Part shown: positions 24,475-36,759 of the stretch, piece after piece | Position numbering within the stretch: position 1 is the stretch's first letter | Layout of the letters: every line of letters starts with the position of its first letter | From: Solea solea | Taxonomy: Eukaryota; Chordata; Actinopteri; Pleuronectiformes; Soleidae | Length of the DNA: 64,000 nt | Assembly: GCF_958295425.1 (NCBI RefSeq) | Contig: NC_081148.1 | Span: forward strand, 11,441,466-11,505,465 | Direction: 5' to 3' | Made by a program: the position numbers and the translations under genes | The notes under the pieces: model-generated | What the model was told of the DNA's origin: nothing | The model's input: the letters and a program-made list of their open reading frames with translations, nothing else | The model's database searches: none

Positions 24475-25960
24475 GTAGATACATCAACTTACTTGGGCTG
24501 GTATTTCAGACTCATCCATCTTGACACATATTTGCAGCGAAGTGGTCATTGCGAGTTCTTTTTTGTGCCCCACTGCACAAATATCATCTGTCAGTCATCT
24601 GTGTGTGTGTGTGTGTGTGTACGCAGTGTAACATCTTGTTTTGTTCCTATGAAAAGTGTCAACTTCTTCTTTTCTCTTCGCCTCCTCGCATTGTTCGCGT
24701 TGACTCCACATTCATTCGCCTTAAATGGTCGGGACTTTTCAAATTAAATCATCTCAACCTCTGCACCAAATTCCCTGTCGGCATGCAGGGGTTTGCTCTT
24801 TTGTTAACAAGTCTTGGGTTTTTTGGGGGAACAGTAGGTCGTGGTGAGAGGTAATGATGTGGAAAGCAGTGCTGGTGGAAGGGGGTGAGGGCGAGCGGGG
24901 GCAGAGACAGCTGTCACACAGTGAACGGACCCTCACAGGAGAGGACTGCGGGGGTGGGGGGGGGGGGGTGTTGTGTGTGCAGAGGAGGGACCTCCCACCA
25001 AACAGCTGCTGCAGACCTGTCACTCAGAATGATATTGTCGCCCCCCCCCCCCATTTGGACTGGCTAATGGGATTTTAGTCAGTGTGGGCATCAGCCACAT
25101 ATCTGCACATCGACTCCTGGACACAACACGTTAGAGTCAGCCGTCAAAAGCTGTTTAGGTGAAAGTGGACTGAGGGCTCTGGAAGCATCCTGAGTATAAT
25201 TTGTATTCTATTGGCCCTGACAAATGTCAGAATGCTCATGCTATGTGTCGAGTGTGGGATCAGAGGGTCAGATAATATCAAACTAACTTCTCTAAACGAC
25301 TGGCACAGGAACATTTAAATAAATAAATTACAGTCTCCACAAATGCACCTGAGGGTCATTTATTAGCTGATGTCCTCATGGAGACTTAAATCCAACACTG
25401 TCCCCTAGTGGTACTTTGATGGTAACTGATGATGTGTAAGTCATGGCAGGATTATAGTTCTTAAACACAATCACTCAACTTTAGTCTGATTCTATGGAGC
25501 CACAAAAGGCTGCAAGCAAACAAAAAATATGTTATATTATTAGCTTTTTAATGATAGAACATAAGTAAATATTCTTTCAAAATAATTTTTTTGTATTTGC
25601 GATTTCAATGTACCCAGATTTAGTTTTATTTGTCCTGTTGTTCCCGTTTAGAGTTTTATCATTGTCTTTTTAATCGTTGTTATTTATTTTATGACTATCA
25701 TTGCTGTTGAACTGTATGTCCTCTATTTTTTTTTCTAAAATTGAGTTGGCACTGGGACTAAGAATTGTCATTCCTCCAAATACGTGACAATAAGGAATCC
25801 TGATCTTGACTTTAAGGTGTTGTGTTGAATTAGGTTTATTACAATGAAATGAACACTAACACGTTGAACTCAATTTCAGCTTCAGCAGATTCATATCACA
25901 TTACGATTACGATGACATCCTAAATTAGCAGTTGCCTTCATAAGATAAATGTGTCCATTA
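24475..25960. other. Intergenic stretch without recognised genes
   Basis: Contents are (TG)n at about 24,601-24,620, a G-run at about 24,953-24,968, a C-run near 25,040-25,052, and AT-rich DNA. No gene is supported. Confidence 0.45.
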
Positions 25961-25963
25961 GTG

Positions 25964-26275
25964 ATGGGACAATATATAATAGTATCGCTCATGGTGATTA
26001 AAAACCATATACAATAAATGAATTGTTAAATCCATTATCGTGCATGAGTGGAGAGAAAACATTAATATTTCACATGAGTGACTTGAAAATCCTCTTTCCT
26101 CATGAGTTATTTATAATTCCTTATATTTCACTAAAAGATAAATGTATCCATTCTGCGCCCCTTAACGTTTAATAATCAATAAAATGATATTAACATCCAG
26201 TCATCGCAATAACATCGTGAATCGTAATTATTCTAGTCGGGATAATCGTGATGGGAAACATTTATATTGTCCCAT
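25964..26275. mobile_element. MITE with ATGGGACAATATA terminal inverted repeats
   Basis: The left end ATGGGACAATATA (25,964-25,976) is matched by the reverse-complement right end TATATTGTCCCAT (26,263-26,275). The interior is AT-rich with repeated ATCG/CGAT steps and no coding sequence. It looks like a short hAT-type non-autonomous element of about 312 bp. Confidence 0.7.
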
Positions 26276-26279
26276 GCCT

Positions 26280-27035
26280 TGTGCCCATGCTGAAAACAAT
26301 ATAAACATATACAATAAAAACAGGACACATCAAGAAACAACAGTCAGATAGAAAAAAAAAACTTTACGACATTCTGTTGGTGAATATAATAACAGCAGGA
26401 AGAAGGTAAACATCCTGTATAACAGGATATAAAGTGCTCATGAATGGCTTTTACCGGTGTCGTGTCCCACACTAATATGAGTCACTATTGCTTGGAAGAC
26501 CCATTTATTTTTTTCATGTCCCCCTTTCACTGTGGGAGATGCCTGTTTTATAGCAGCATGATTATGGCCTGGATCAATACTCCAGATCCATGCCAGGACA
26601 CATGCAGCAGAAGAGGCTATACTGCCATCTCCTGGAAGAAGAAGGAAGAGAAATGTTTTTTTTTTGTTTTTTTTTATTTATCTATTTATTTTCAATTGTG
26701 CAAATGGTTTATATTATTATTTTTGGCACAATGTAATTTTACGGTAGAGAGTTCCAAACTAAACTCTGATATACTGTATGTACCATGTATGTATGTGTAT
26801 GATAAGCCACTCCATTGGTGGTAGTGGAGAAGTGTTAGGAGAAAAAAGTACGACATATTGTTGTGATTCATTCATTCATTCATTCATTCATTCATTCATT
26901 CATTGTTTTGTGTTCATGTTGGTCTTCTTGAGCCATCATGGTAGTTTAGGGTACTGTATGGGACGGAGGGAAGAAAGAAACCAAAACTTCTATTGTTCTC
27001 CATCCACACCTGTGACTTAAAACAGATTTAATTTG
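26280..27035. other. Intergenic stretch with (ATTC)n repeat
   Basis: Apart from the perfect ATTC tetranucleotide tract at 26,866-26,904, nothing recognisable is present. Confidence 0.5.
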
Positions 27036-27039
27036 ACGG

Positions 27040-27880
27040 TGTTGTGTTTAAATCATAGACTGTTTATAAATAATAAAAGAAAAAGAAAAGGATTCCTTTG
27101 TGAAGTCAATGTAGAAGTGAAAATATATTGAAAAGCCACTAGGGGGCGACTCCACTGGTTGCAATATGAAGTCTACTTGAATTGGGGGAAATGACCCTGT
27201 TTCTTACTTGATTTCCAACATCAGGAAACATTGTTCTCAGGAGTTAATTATGATCGTGTCATTTAGTAGAGTTTAAGGCAGAGGTCTCAAACATGCGGCC
27301 CATGGGCCACATGCGGCCTCCACAACTCATTTAATGCAGCCCACCAGGTGTTATAAAGTTATCATGAAAACAATTGGCATAAATCTATTTTTGTACAATA
27401 CACAAGGTTATATTTATCACATCAATAAATGTATTACATATATAGTGTTTTAATTACAGTTGTATTGTTTGATGTCATTTTTGATTGTACTTTATTTCTG
27501 TCTGTTTGTGTTATTTAAAGATTCTTTTGCACCATAAATATGCTTTTATTGTGGACTATATAGTTTAATATCAAAGAGTTTTAGACGTTTACTTCGAAAA
27601 TACTGTGAACGATAACCAGGAATAACATAACTATGATATCATGATGGAATATTGTGATACTGAAACCACATTTTCTTTCACTTGACCAGACTAAACATTC
27701 AATGACCCTCAGGTCACTTGAATTTGAGGTTGCTTTAAGGTCTTCTCCAATAGCACATGGTGTTCATTTGGTCAGTTATGTTCTTATCTAGAGGAAAATA
27801 GACAATAAAGAACAGCACATGAGTGGACACCAGTGTGACTGACAGCTAGTAGAGGTCTGGTTGCAGGTCTGAAGTCAGAC
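27040..27880. mobile_element. Interspersed repeat (AGGGGGCGACTCC family), interrupted by a second element
   Basis: The left part has AGCCACTAGGGGGCGACTCC and TTACTTGATTTCCAACATC. The right part, from about 27,720, has CATGAGTGGACACCAGTGTG and TGACAGCTAG. The relative at 31,610-31,850 has the same left and right blocks much closer together. The extra sequence from about 27,283 to 27,690 starts GTCTCAAACATGCGGCCCAT and is a later insertion of another family. Confidence 0.55.
27283..27690. mobile_element. Nested element, ATGCGGCCCATGGGCC family
   Basis: It begins GGTCTCAAACATGCGGCCCA and runs into AT-rich sequence. It sits inside the repeat at 27,040-27,880, so it is younger than that copy. The right border is approximate. 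Confidence 0.45.
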
Positions 27881-27884
27881 ATGT

Positions 27885-28590
27885 CGACGTGGAGACGGAA
27901 AAAAACAGATTGCCGCATAATAAAGCAACATTTCTCATAGATTGTTGACACACACAAACTGTATGACCAGGTCAGACATGGGAGCTGATTATTGATCTAT
28001 TAGCAAACATCTGATGGTCACAAGGTGGAAGATTTCCATCATTCTCAGTCTGGCTGAAGCCACCAATCCATGTCAATTAAGCCCCACTCCACCGGGGCAT
28101 TTACATAAGGCAGCACAGAGAGAGGTTTTTTTCCCACTTTGGCAGCAGCTGTTTCCTAGAAACACACTAGCCTGTTTTCAGCACCTTCAGGATCCTTATG
28201 TTTGTCAAGCAAGAAGGAAAAAAAAACACACACACACTGCGAGGCCTAATACCCTCGGTTCAAATTTAGTACTCATCACTAGAAGTCAGAATCAGGTCTT
28301 TGACTTGATACACAGCCTGATATGAATGTTGCTTTGAAACAGAAGATATCATTTCATTTCTGATTGGTGTGTTTGTGCGTGTGCATGTGTGCGTTCTTGT
28401 ATTTGTTACCTCTTTAGGATTCTTTCTGGCATAGGAAAAACCTGGTTCTCATGAGGCAGAACCTCATTTCTGAGGAACTGGTTGGGCGTATAGAGCTAAG
28501 ATTTGAATTGTGGTTATAGTTAATGCTCTGTTTAGGTAGCCCAAGTGAATGGATGTCAGTCAATGATAGAAACACAAACCTGTGTGTGTG
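27885..28590. other. Intergenic stretch without recognised genes
   Basis: No gene is supported here. A short (CA)n lies at about 28,225-28,238, and from about 28,390 a weak member of the 'ggacctggtt' repeat family is visible. Confidence 0.4.
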
Positions 28591-28995
28591 GTCCAGGTAT
28601 TACTAATGTTGTGGGGACCTAAATCTGTTTACACAGTCACATTATGAGGACTTGTCTTCCTTATGGGGACAAAGAGCAAGTCCCCATAACATCATTGACT
28701 ACATTTTAAGATGAAGACATGGCTGAGGTCAGGGTTAGGTTAAGGTTAGGGTCAGGATTAGGATTAGGACAGTTGGCATTGGGGTTAGACTAAGTCTTCA
28801 CAAAATGAATGCAAGTCAATGCAATGTCCTTTGTGGGTGTGAGTGTATGTGTGTGTGTGTTGCCACCAGATGGCGGTACCACTGGAAGAACTATCATGAT
28901 CTGGCACATGATTAGCAGATTTGGATCTGCCATGCTGTGTTATCAGTGTGTGGCCGTGTTGTGTTATGAAGAGGTTATGGAGAGGAGAGAAGACA

Positions 28996-29070
28996 AGAGA
29001 AGAGAAGAGAAGAGAAGAGAAGAGAAGAGAAGAGAAGAGAAGAGAAGAGAAGAGAAGAGAAGAGAAGAGA
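28996..29070. repeat. (AGAGA)n pentanucleotide microsatellite
   Basis: About 15 near-perfect AGAGA units on the + strand (TCTCT on the other). It opens long frames on both strands, but these are pure repeat translation. Confidence 0.95.
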
Positions 29071-29281
29071 ACATTCATTGGATTTTTTTTTCCACTTGGT
29101 GGCTGTTAAACAAGCTCTAAACACATTAACATATAGCAACACTTGATAGAGTTGTAATATAGAACACGAAAATGAAAGTCCTGTAGATGAAATCATTGTC
29201 CTGCATGTGTTTGATTGAAAAGGGACCCCTCCACACCTCAAACATGTTCCTGGGGATTTTCTTTCATATCTATCCAGGAGG

Positions 29282-29282
<1 letters not shown>

Positions 29283-29314
<32 letters not shown>
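29283..29314. repeat. (TA)16 microsatellite
   Basis: Uninterrupted TA dinucleotides over 32 bp. Confidence 0.95.
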
Positions 29315-29318
<4 letters not shown>

Positions 29319-29509
29319 GTTGTTTTTTTCACACTTCCAGCAGAGTATCATGTACTTTGTGGGTTTTTTGTTGTTGTTTTTTAGACTCCATAAACTCATA
29401 TTAGTGTATAGTAGTTATTTGGTGTGTTTATTAGAGCTTTTTCCATGAAAACCACCTGTGACAATGGATCAGATCATTAACCTTGTTCTATAAGATAAAC
29501 AATTATACT

Positions 29510-29790
29510 GATTTATCCTTTATTTCACCAGGTAAAAAGTCCCCTCAGGATTAAGAACCTCTCTTTTTAAACAGAGACATGGCCAAGACAGATTGCAGGA
29601 CAAAAAAAAAACCCTTCACATTCAAGACATAAAAAATAAAAGTGAATACATTAACATGTCAGGATGTACATTTTATAACTACCGGAATCTAAAGGCAGTG
29701 ACATCTTCCAGTCCAGTTCTTTACCCATTGAGCTTGTGCCGCAGGTGCAGAATATACAAAAGGCCTCCTCCAGTTTCTCCAGACTATTAG
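29510..29790. mobile_element. Dispersed repeat, CTTTATTTARCCAGG family (copy 2)
   Basis: TTTATCCTTTATTTCACCAGG is followed by AAGAACCTCTCTTTTTAAAC and ACATGGCCAAGACAG, matching the order seen in copy 1 at 9,460. The right border is uncertain; related sequence may extend to about 30,300. Confidence 0.5.
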
Positions 29791-29794
29791 AACG

Positions 29795-30860
29795 AGAATA
29801 TTAGAGTGTATTTACCAGAACTTTGTTTGCACAGCACACAAAAAAGAACTAATGAGTGTTATATAATATTGTTTTTGTTCAACAATGTGAGGCCAATTAC
29901 TGTTTCCACTACCATCAAGTACCTAAAAAAACTGTTAATTTAATTGAGCTTTTCTTCATATAAATTCACACTTCCCTAAAGAGTCACAAGAGAGCCTATG
30001 TATAAAGGTACAAGTCTCCTACATAATTATAAGTTTTCACAATTAGACGTGTTCTGAAATTAGTACGAGTTGAAGCCGGGACAGTCTCACCAGTCGGTCC
30101 CACTTGAACTAAAAAGAATTTAGGCCATCAGCAGCCTCTTTCTGAGAATAACTGACCTGTGTCCCACTAGAATAACTTGATCCAAATGAATTAGTAAGGG
30201 AGGATAAATTTATATGTGCAGATATTAAAAAAGAACCCTGAGGGAGCTCCAAAATACAGCTCCGCGCAGTGGGAGCCGCCCAGCCAAGAGAGGGAGGTGG
30301 AGAAACATGCCAGAGATTGAAGGGCACAGCCCAGGCAGAAAACAAAAAAGCTGACTTTGTGAACTGACCCAGCTGAAACAGGGTGATGGGGTTAACTGAA
30401 GCCCCCACCAGCTTGGGAAAATAAACTTTTTATGCCACCACGTGGTCACTTTTGCATGCTTGGGTTGTTTTTGATGTGGTGGACACAGTATGTTTTCCTC
30501 AGTTCTCAGGAGCTTTTATCATGGATTAAAACTGACACTATACCTGCCCATAACACATCTAGAAAAACAAACTTCAAAAACAGCCACAAAAACACAAGGC
30601 TGAATATTTTTACTTAACAAAATTTATATATAGGACAACATACCAACGACAATGGTGGGCGCCCTCTGATTTCAGGCTGATTTGAACAGATTATCTGGCC
30701 AAATGATCCTGTAGCGTGAGGGAATATCAGACGCCATTTTAACGCCATTGGACTCATCAGAGTCTTGTACTCAGAGTCTTCATCTCCACAAATGCATTTG
30801 ATATTCATCCATCCATCCATTTTCTATCGCTTTCTAGAAAAGCTAAAAAAAGTTTCCTGA
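29795..30860. other. Intergenic stretch, one short L2-type tail
   Basis: I see no gene. At 30,806-30,835 the sequence (ATCC)n-ATTTTCTATCGCTT looks like the reverse of the tail of the L2-type family listed elsewhere. Confidence 0.45.
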
Positions 30861-30865
30861 GTCAT

Positions 30866-31584
30866 AAGCCCTATTTGGACAGGTTTAGTTATACATGAGG
30901 AGGTGGAGTAATGTAATTCTACCACAGGACATCTGTAATATTAATGGTCATTTCTCACGGGATAAGACATTTCTGTAAAACTACAACAATTGGGAGGGGT
31001 AAATCGGGTTAAATCTGTCCCAGGAGCCCTTTACTGGGCACAGTCAAGGAGCTTCTGCTACAACCAGTTCCATGCACTCCAGAGTTGGGTGACCTCCCAG
31101 ACAAAGCACATGCTCTGTCATCCCACCCAGTAACCCTGAAGGGCAAGGGGGAATAGCGAACCCGGTGATTGCCAATCCAGCACTAGCTACGCGCAAACAA
31201 CTTTAACCCGACTTCCCGGACACCATGTTGGTTCTCGATTTCATGCACCGTCGTCATGTGCGTACTACGTTGCTTCTCGTTATCATGTGAAGTGAAGACA
31301 CGCATCAACATATCGCCTCAATCCATGCTTGAAAATCCGTGGGAAAACTACTTGTAAACAGGAGATGATGGAATATTTACTTACATATTTACTGTTGGTC
31401 TATTTGCATGGGATTTGCGTCACCTGGGGTAGTTCCTCTGGACCTTTTTGCCCAAGGTAAAACTCGCTCTAATGTTTACTGACATTGTGGTACATTCAGA
31501 CAGGACTGAATCACAGAGAAGCTCTGGTAATAATTACTTCATCCCACCTCCCCATATAAATCTAAACCTGTTGGACTAGGGCTT
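30866..31584. mobile_element. DNA transposon (719 bp) with about 23-bp terminal inverted repeats
   Basis: The left end starts AAGCCCTATTTGGACAGG (from 30,866) and the right end finishes CCTGTTGGACTAGGGCTT (to 31,584). As inverted repeats they agree apart from a few inner mismatches, and both continue into GTTTAG/CTAAAC on the inner side. No transposase remains. This resembles a fish hAT-type non-autonomous family. Confidence 0.7.
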
Positions 31585-31609
31585 TAGTTTTTAGTTTGCT
31601 GGTTGAAGC

Positions 31610-31850
31610 TAAATAGGAAACAAGAATATAGTGAGTAGCCAGCAGGGGGCAAAAAAAGAACTCAGTTTGAATGGAAGTCAATTGGAAAATGAGTCTGTTA
31701 ACATTTTCTTGAGGATTTAATGGTCTCAATCATTAGTTTCAGGACAGATTATTAATATTCTTATATTTAGAGGAAAATACAGAGTAAAGAGCAGCACACA
31801 AGTGGACACCAGAGTGAATGACAGCTGATACCGTCCCAGTGGGAGCCCAC
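31610..31850. mobile_element. Interspersed repeat (AGGGGGCGACTCC family), second copy
   Basis: It contains CCAGCAGGGGGC, TGGAAGTCAATTGGAAAATG and CACAAGTGGACACCAGAGTG, parallel to the copy at 27,040-27,880 but without the nested insertion. Confidence 0.5.
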
Positions 31851-31854
31851 AGGG

Positions 31855-34425
31855 GACGTCTGTGTACTTGTGTCTGCAAAAGATAACCCTCACATACTGC
31901 ACTCGATCCACATCCACAAATTGTGACCACGTGCATTAGGAGCAACAGACAAACAAACACAAAAAACTATAGGAGCAGTGAACACACACACACACACCCA
32001 GAGCAGTGAAGGTTGTTAAACGGAGAGGACAGTGCTGTTCCCATAGCTAGGACACATGATGTCATGAATAAATCAAACACAAGCAGTGGCATATTAAAAA
32101 ACAAACACAAACAGACGGATCTCACGTCTTCAGTCAACATGGAATAAAAGGATGACATATACATAGCACTTGAGCCAGCGAACAAATACATTGTTTAGAT
32201 TATGTGTTGACAATAACTCTACTAAATAATGAAATTACTTTGGAAAATACCATGAAATGACACTGTCTCATACGTGTAAAAGTCAAGTTTTCAGATGTGT
32301 GTGGACTGATGGTGTCAGAAATTCAACACATTAAGCAGAAGGCCTGCAAGACGGCTTAGGCTGTGTACGTCTCCAGGTACACAACGTAACAATCTAATAA
32401 GCAAACGTCTTTTCCACACAATATGGAAATCAGAAGGATTCCAGGACAGAGAACAGAGATAAGACTTCGTCTCTCTCTCTCTCTCTCTCAGTTCAAAAGT
32501 GCACACATGCCTCCCCTCCGCTAATACCACTGTTTTCTCTGCTAAATTCCCATGCTCACTAAACTGGCTCTCTTGGGACACATACATCAGGTTGCCATGA
32601 GTGTGGCTGGACGTTAAACCTCATGTTCTGGTGATCGCGAAGACGTCAGTACACTGTGGAATCCCTGTTTTAAGGAGACATGAGAAAGCCAGATTATTTC
32701 CAGGTTTGCCTATTTTTAGATACGTGAATATGGGCAGTGGAGAGATCGGGGTCAAAGGGCACATAACTTGCTTTCAGTCTGGAATTCCAACATAATTTTT
32801 TCCATTACCCAGAGTGCAGAAAGAGAGCAGTGTCAGTGTGTAGACGTCTTTATCAGCAGTACACACACACACACACACACGCACACACACACCTAAATTT
32901 CATTACCCTCCTTATGTTCCCCCTGTGGGATATCCTGCCTAGAACCAACAGTGTAGTATTTACAGACCCTCATGGAACACATTACCTGTGTTGTTATCTG
33001 AGCGCACACAGACCTCCACGCACACTGTATTTGTCCTGTTATATTTAGGGCCATTTCCATTTGCTCTCCCCTCAAGATTAGGAGGAGGAAAAGTGTTGCA
33101 GCCGCAGTAGATACAGGTGTCAGCTGGAAAATATTTGCAGGGGAAGTGGTGATGGTTTATCTTAAAGTACAGTTCTGAAGGAATGGCGAGTCAGCTTGGA
33201 AACTATGCTTATTGTCTTATTTGCTGATGGTCAGATTGGCCGACCGATTCTCCCCTAGTGTCTGTGCAATACAAGCAACCATGACGCTAAAAGTTCAAGC
33301 ATCACAGAGGCAGGTTGAAACGACGAGAACATCAGCAACACATCAACATTATGTTTTTACAGCCTCTTACATTATTTATTGTCCATTTCCTGCTTTATTG
33401 TGTGCTCACATCCTTCTCTTGTTTCAGATAGATGCACATCCTGTTCTTGTTCTGTTTCCCACTGCTGTGATGTGAACCTGCCTCTCCCTGGTTATTTTCA
33501 CCTGTGTTAACTCACTCACCCCAGTATTTAGTCACCACTCATCATTCACTCAGTGCCATTCCAGCAATCTTCCTCGGATAATTCTCCTATGACTCATTTA
33601 AAACCACAGTAAATAACTGTTGTTGTTATTATCATTATCATTATTATCATTATTATTATTATTAGTAGTAGTACTAGTACTATTATTAGTAGTATTATTA
33701 TTATTTTGCCTGAACCTCTCTTGTCATGCTCACATGTCCTCACATGCACCTGTCAGTGAGTCATTACACATATTGGCTAATTTCTGGACAGTGCAAGCAT
33801 AGCTGTTGTTCCACTTGCTTCCAGTCTCTTTACTGTGCTAGTGGCTATTTCCGGCTAAATGTTTACTATAGACTAAAGATGAATTTGAAAAAGTACCAGA
33901 GGGAAGTACCAGAGGTGCCACTACCGTGGTGCCGTCTAGCCACAGTTTTAACACAAGCTCCCCTAAGAATGTACAGTTTTTCTACTTGATTAACTTAATG
34001 TTTTATTTAACGAAGAAAAAAAGGTACAATCACCATTAGCTGTTACTGGTGCAATCACTACAAACACGTAAATCAGTCTGTAGACATTAGATCAATCTCC
34101 TTGTTCTACCAGGGTTGCCAGGTCTGGGCGATAAACCCATCACAATGACTGATCAAAGTCTGCACAATCTCAGGACGCTTCAATAACGCTGCAGATCATT
34201 CCAGCACATTTACATCTCCGGATAGCATTTGTGTGATTTGCTTGAAAAACCAGTTCACGGACCAAAACATTTAACACATGGCAACACTTGAGTGCTCAGA
34301 TTCCATGGTTCCACTGACCTGGAACATCTCACTCTTGGTAAGAAAGAAAATAAGTGTCCTTTCCAAAATGTCGGTCAGAATTGCTCCACAAGTGGTCTAA
34401 GGACATTCAGGCCCCTTTCGGATGT
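31855..34425. other. Intergenic stretch without recognised genes
   Basis: Simple repeats only: (CA)n at about 31,983-31,996, (TC)n at 32,469-32,489, (CA)n at 32,861-32,891 and an ATT/AGT-rich tract at 33,620-33,705. The segment 33,420-33,560 has weak LTR-like texture. Confidence 0.45.
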
Positions 34426-34429
34426 GGCA

Positions 34430-34885
34430 TTGGAATGTGTTTTCTGTGATCAGTTAACGCCTCACCACATGCATTTACATGTGGTATTAGCATGTGTCTC
34501 CAGTGTCCACATCAAGATCTGATTGATATCCGATCACAGTCACCCCCCCTTACGTCACCTCCCCGTCTTCTTCTGCAAAGACTTCCAGAAAGTCTCGCTA
34601 TTGCATGGACAAGCGGAAAGCCGACACTTTCACGTTAGCTGTGCTCATAGCCGTCATCATATTTCCGCTCACATAGTTGTTGTGGATGGAGCACTGGAGA
34701 CATTTTGGAGACACATCTTTTCAATGTGGTCACATTGCGTCTCTGACCACCTCCCGACCTAGTTTGGCAGATTGAATAACGATCCGCCCTTGGGTGTATT
34801 TACACCTGTACTTACAAGGGGTCAGGTGTTATCTCATTGACATCATATCACAGGAAAACTAATTTTAATCCCAGGTGTAAAGGTG
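34430..34885. mobile_element. DNA-transposon remnant with inverted, TTACATGTGG/CCAGGTGTAAA-type ends
   Basis: Near the left is TGCATTTACATGTGGTATTA and at the right ATCCCAGGTGTAAAGGTGGC. The interior has TGATATCCGATCACAGTCAC, TGACCACCTCCCGACCTAGT and CATTTACACCTGTACTTAC. This matches my memory of a common fish DNA-transposon family; borders are approximate. Confidence 0.45.
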
Positions 34886-34889
34886 GCCT

Positions 34890-36355
34890 TAGAGACAGAA
34901 GAAGACTGCTCTTTAGCTCAGAGCTTTACCTCCTGTTTCATAAATCTTTCTGTACCAAGACCAAAACACAGTACAAGTGAGATATTATTTTAACATGACA
35001 CCTCTCCTAGTGCTTTCAGACAGACTCGGTTCTGGTTCTGGCTCTGGGGCCGTTCTGAATCCTGAGAACCTTGGAGCTTTATGGCAAAGAGGAGGTTTCA
35101 GAGGAACCAAAGTGGGAGGACGTTACTCTGCGTTACTCAGGCGGAAGTAACAACAACACCGGCAAAATCTCTGTGCTTCCTCTACTTTCCACTCGTCTTC
35201 ACAACCCAGAATATGACACGACAATTGATGATGTCACAGTTCGCAAGGAAGAACCACTGTTTTTTGGTTCCAGGTTCCAAACCTTCAGTTTTCAGTTTGA
35301 ACACGCTGGCCTGTTCAAAATTAGGTTCGGGAACTGGAACTGGCACGGAGCGCTGCTGAAAAGTATTATTATCATTAGCTATTACAAGAAGAAGAAGAAG
35401 AGGAGGAGATATTATAGTGACTCTAGCATGTTCCATCTGTCCAGCACGTTAGCTGTGAGCTAATTCAACAGAGCTAATCCTGTAAATGTTAAAAGTGTAA
35501 ACAAGTTTCCACAACCAAATATTGTAAGACACGTCAGTAGATGTAACAGCATTTCTTTTCAAGCCAGACCTGCTAAGCCGCCATTTTACTCCCCTTGTTC
35601 CTGTCTTCCTCTTCCTCTGTCTCACATTTTCTGTCTCCTGCTGCTTAAGGACACTGCTTTCTTCTTCTTTTTTCAATGTAGGCTACTGAGTTTCCTGTGC
35701 CAGTGATGGGTACGTTCTGCAAAATAGAAATTATCGAGTTTGGATGGTTTTCAAGGCCAGTCTGACCCACTTTTAATCAAATCTCTGTATACACACCAGT
35801 CTCACACACTGAAACTGATTTTTGAACATTATCGTCCTTGTCATATGTCTGAACAAAAAGATATGTAAAAGAATATCTTGTTACGTAGGTCACGCCAACA
35901 GAATTTTGACAGTCACTAAACCCTCCACCCCTCCACACCATCACCCTCCTGTTATCTCGGAACAACTGAACACCAACTGAATGTTGTGCTTAACCTTCGC
36001 TGATTCCTTTACCTCATCTGGAGGAAAAGGAAAGGAGCTCATTGGAGCTCTGTTATCCAGCGTGTCATACGCCTGCTCTGAGCTGTTGACATCAAAGTAC
36101 CTTTAACTGGAGCGGGCTATTTATGGTGCCCATGCAGGCTCTATCAAAACCATCAGGGGAGATCACATCATGCTGTGTGAAAAGCATGTCTGTAATTAGT
36201 GCATGATGATCCGTGAACCGTGTGGAGGAGTCACGTTGTGTTTCTGCCAGATGTTTGAATAGGAGAAGGTGACAGAAATCTGCACTACAGAGCCATTTTT
36301 TTTCCACTGAATTTTCACCACTACAAATGTCAGCGACTTGATAATTTTGTACACT
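34890..36355. other. Intergenic stretch; possible MITE remnant at 35.0-35.4 kb
   Basis: From 35,030 to 35,360 there are repeated GGTTC/GAACC steps (TCGGTTCTGGTTCTGG at the left, TTCGGGAACTGGAACTGG at the right), suggesting an inverted-repeat element. A (GAAGAA) tract follows at 35,385. The open frames here are not supported as genes. Confidence 0.4.
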
Positions 36356-36360
36356 TAAAC

Positions 36361-36754
36361 TGGGGACACACTACAAGATTATTATTTTTTGCCTAATTTG
36401 ACCCCCGATTCGCAGTTGGGCAGAGTCTGCACCAGTCAGCACTAGTTGGGGACAGTCGGCATGGCTAGATGGCACAGAAATATGTTAGTTTGTGAAGGGG
36501 TAAAAGCTTGAACAGGCAAGTATGTGAGGGTAATAGACCCGGCCCGACCTAAGTCGCAGATAATAAAAAAATTTTTCTCTGGACGCAATCAGGTATTGTG
36601 TACCCGACCCAACTACAAACACATGTTGCCCATGAAAAAGACTGGGTGGGACACAGGAAATAGTGTCAGAAGATGAAGAAACCAGTCGGTTAGCGTGTAC
36701 TCCAACTCTTTTCAAAATCGGCAATGACTGTAAAACTTGTGTAGTGTGTCCCCA
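36361..36754. mobile_element. MITE (394 bp) with TGGGGACACACTAC terminal inverted repeats
   Basis: TGGGGACACACTACAAG (36,361-36,377) is inverted at the right end as CTTGTGTAGTGTGTCCCCA (36,736-36,754), with only a 2-bp insertion between them. There is no coding sequence. Confidence 0.75.
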
Positions 36755-36759
36755 GCTTT

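Noticed and set aside
28996..29070. Arg-Glu-rich frame on + and Leu-Phe-Ser-rich frame on - strand
   Set aside because: Translation of an AGAGA pentanucleotide repeat.
35071..35463. 130-codon open frame
   Set aside because: Overlaps a probable inverted-repeat element and ends in a GAAGAAG tract; no domain and no splice support.
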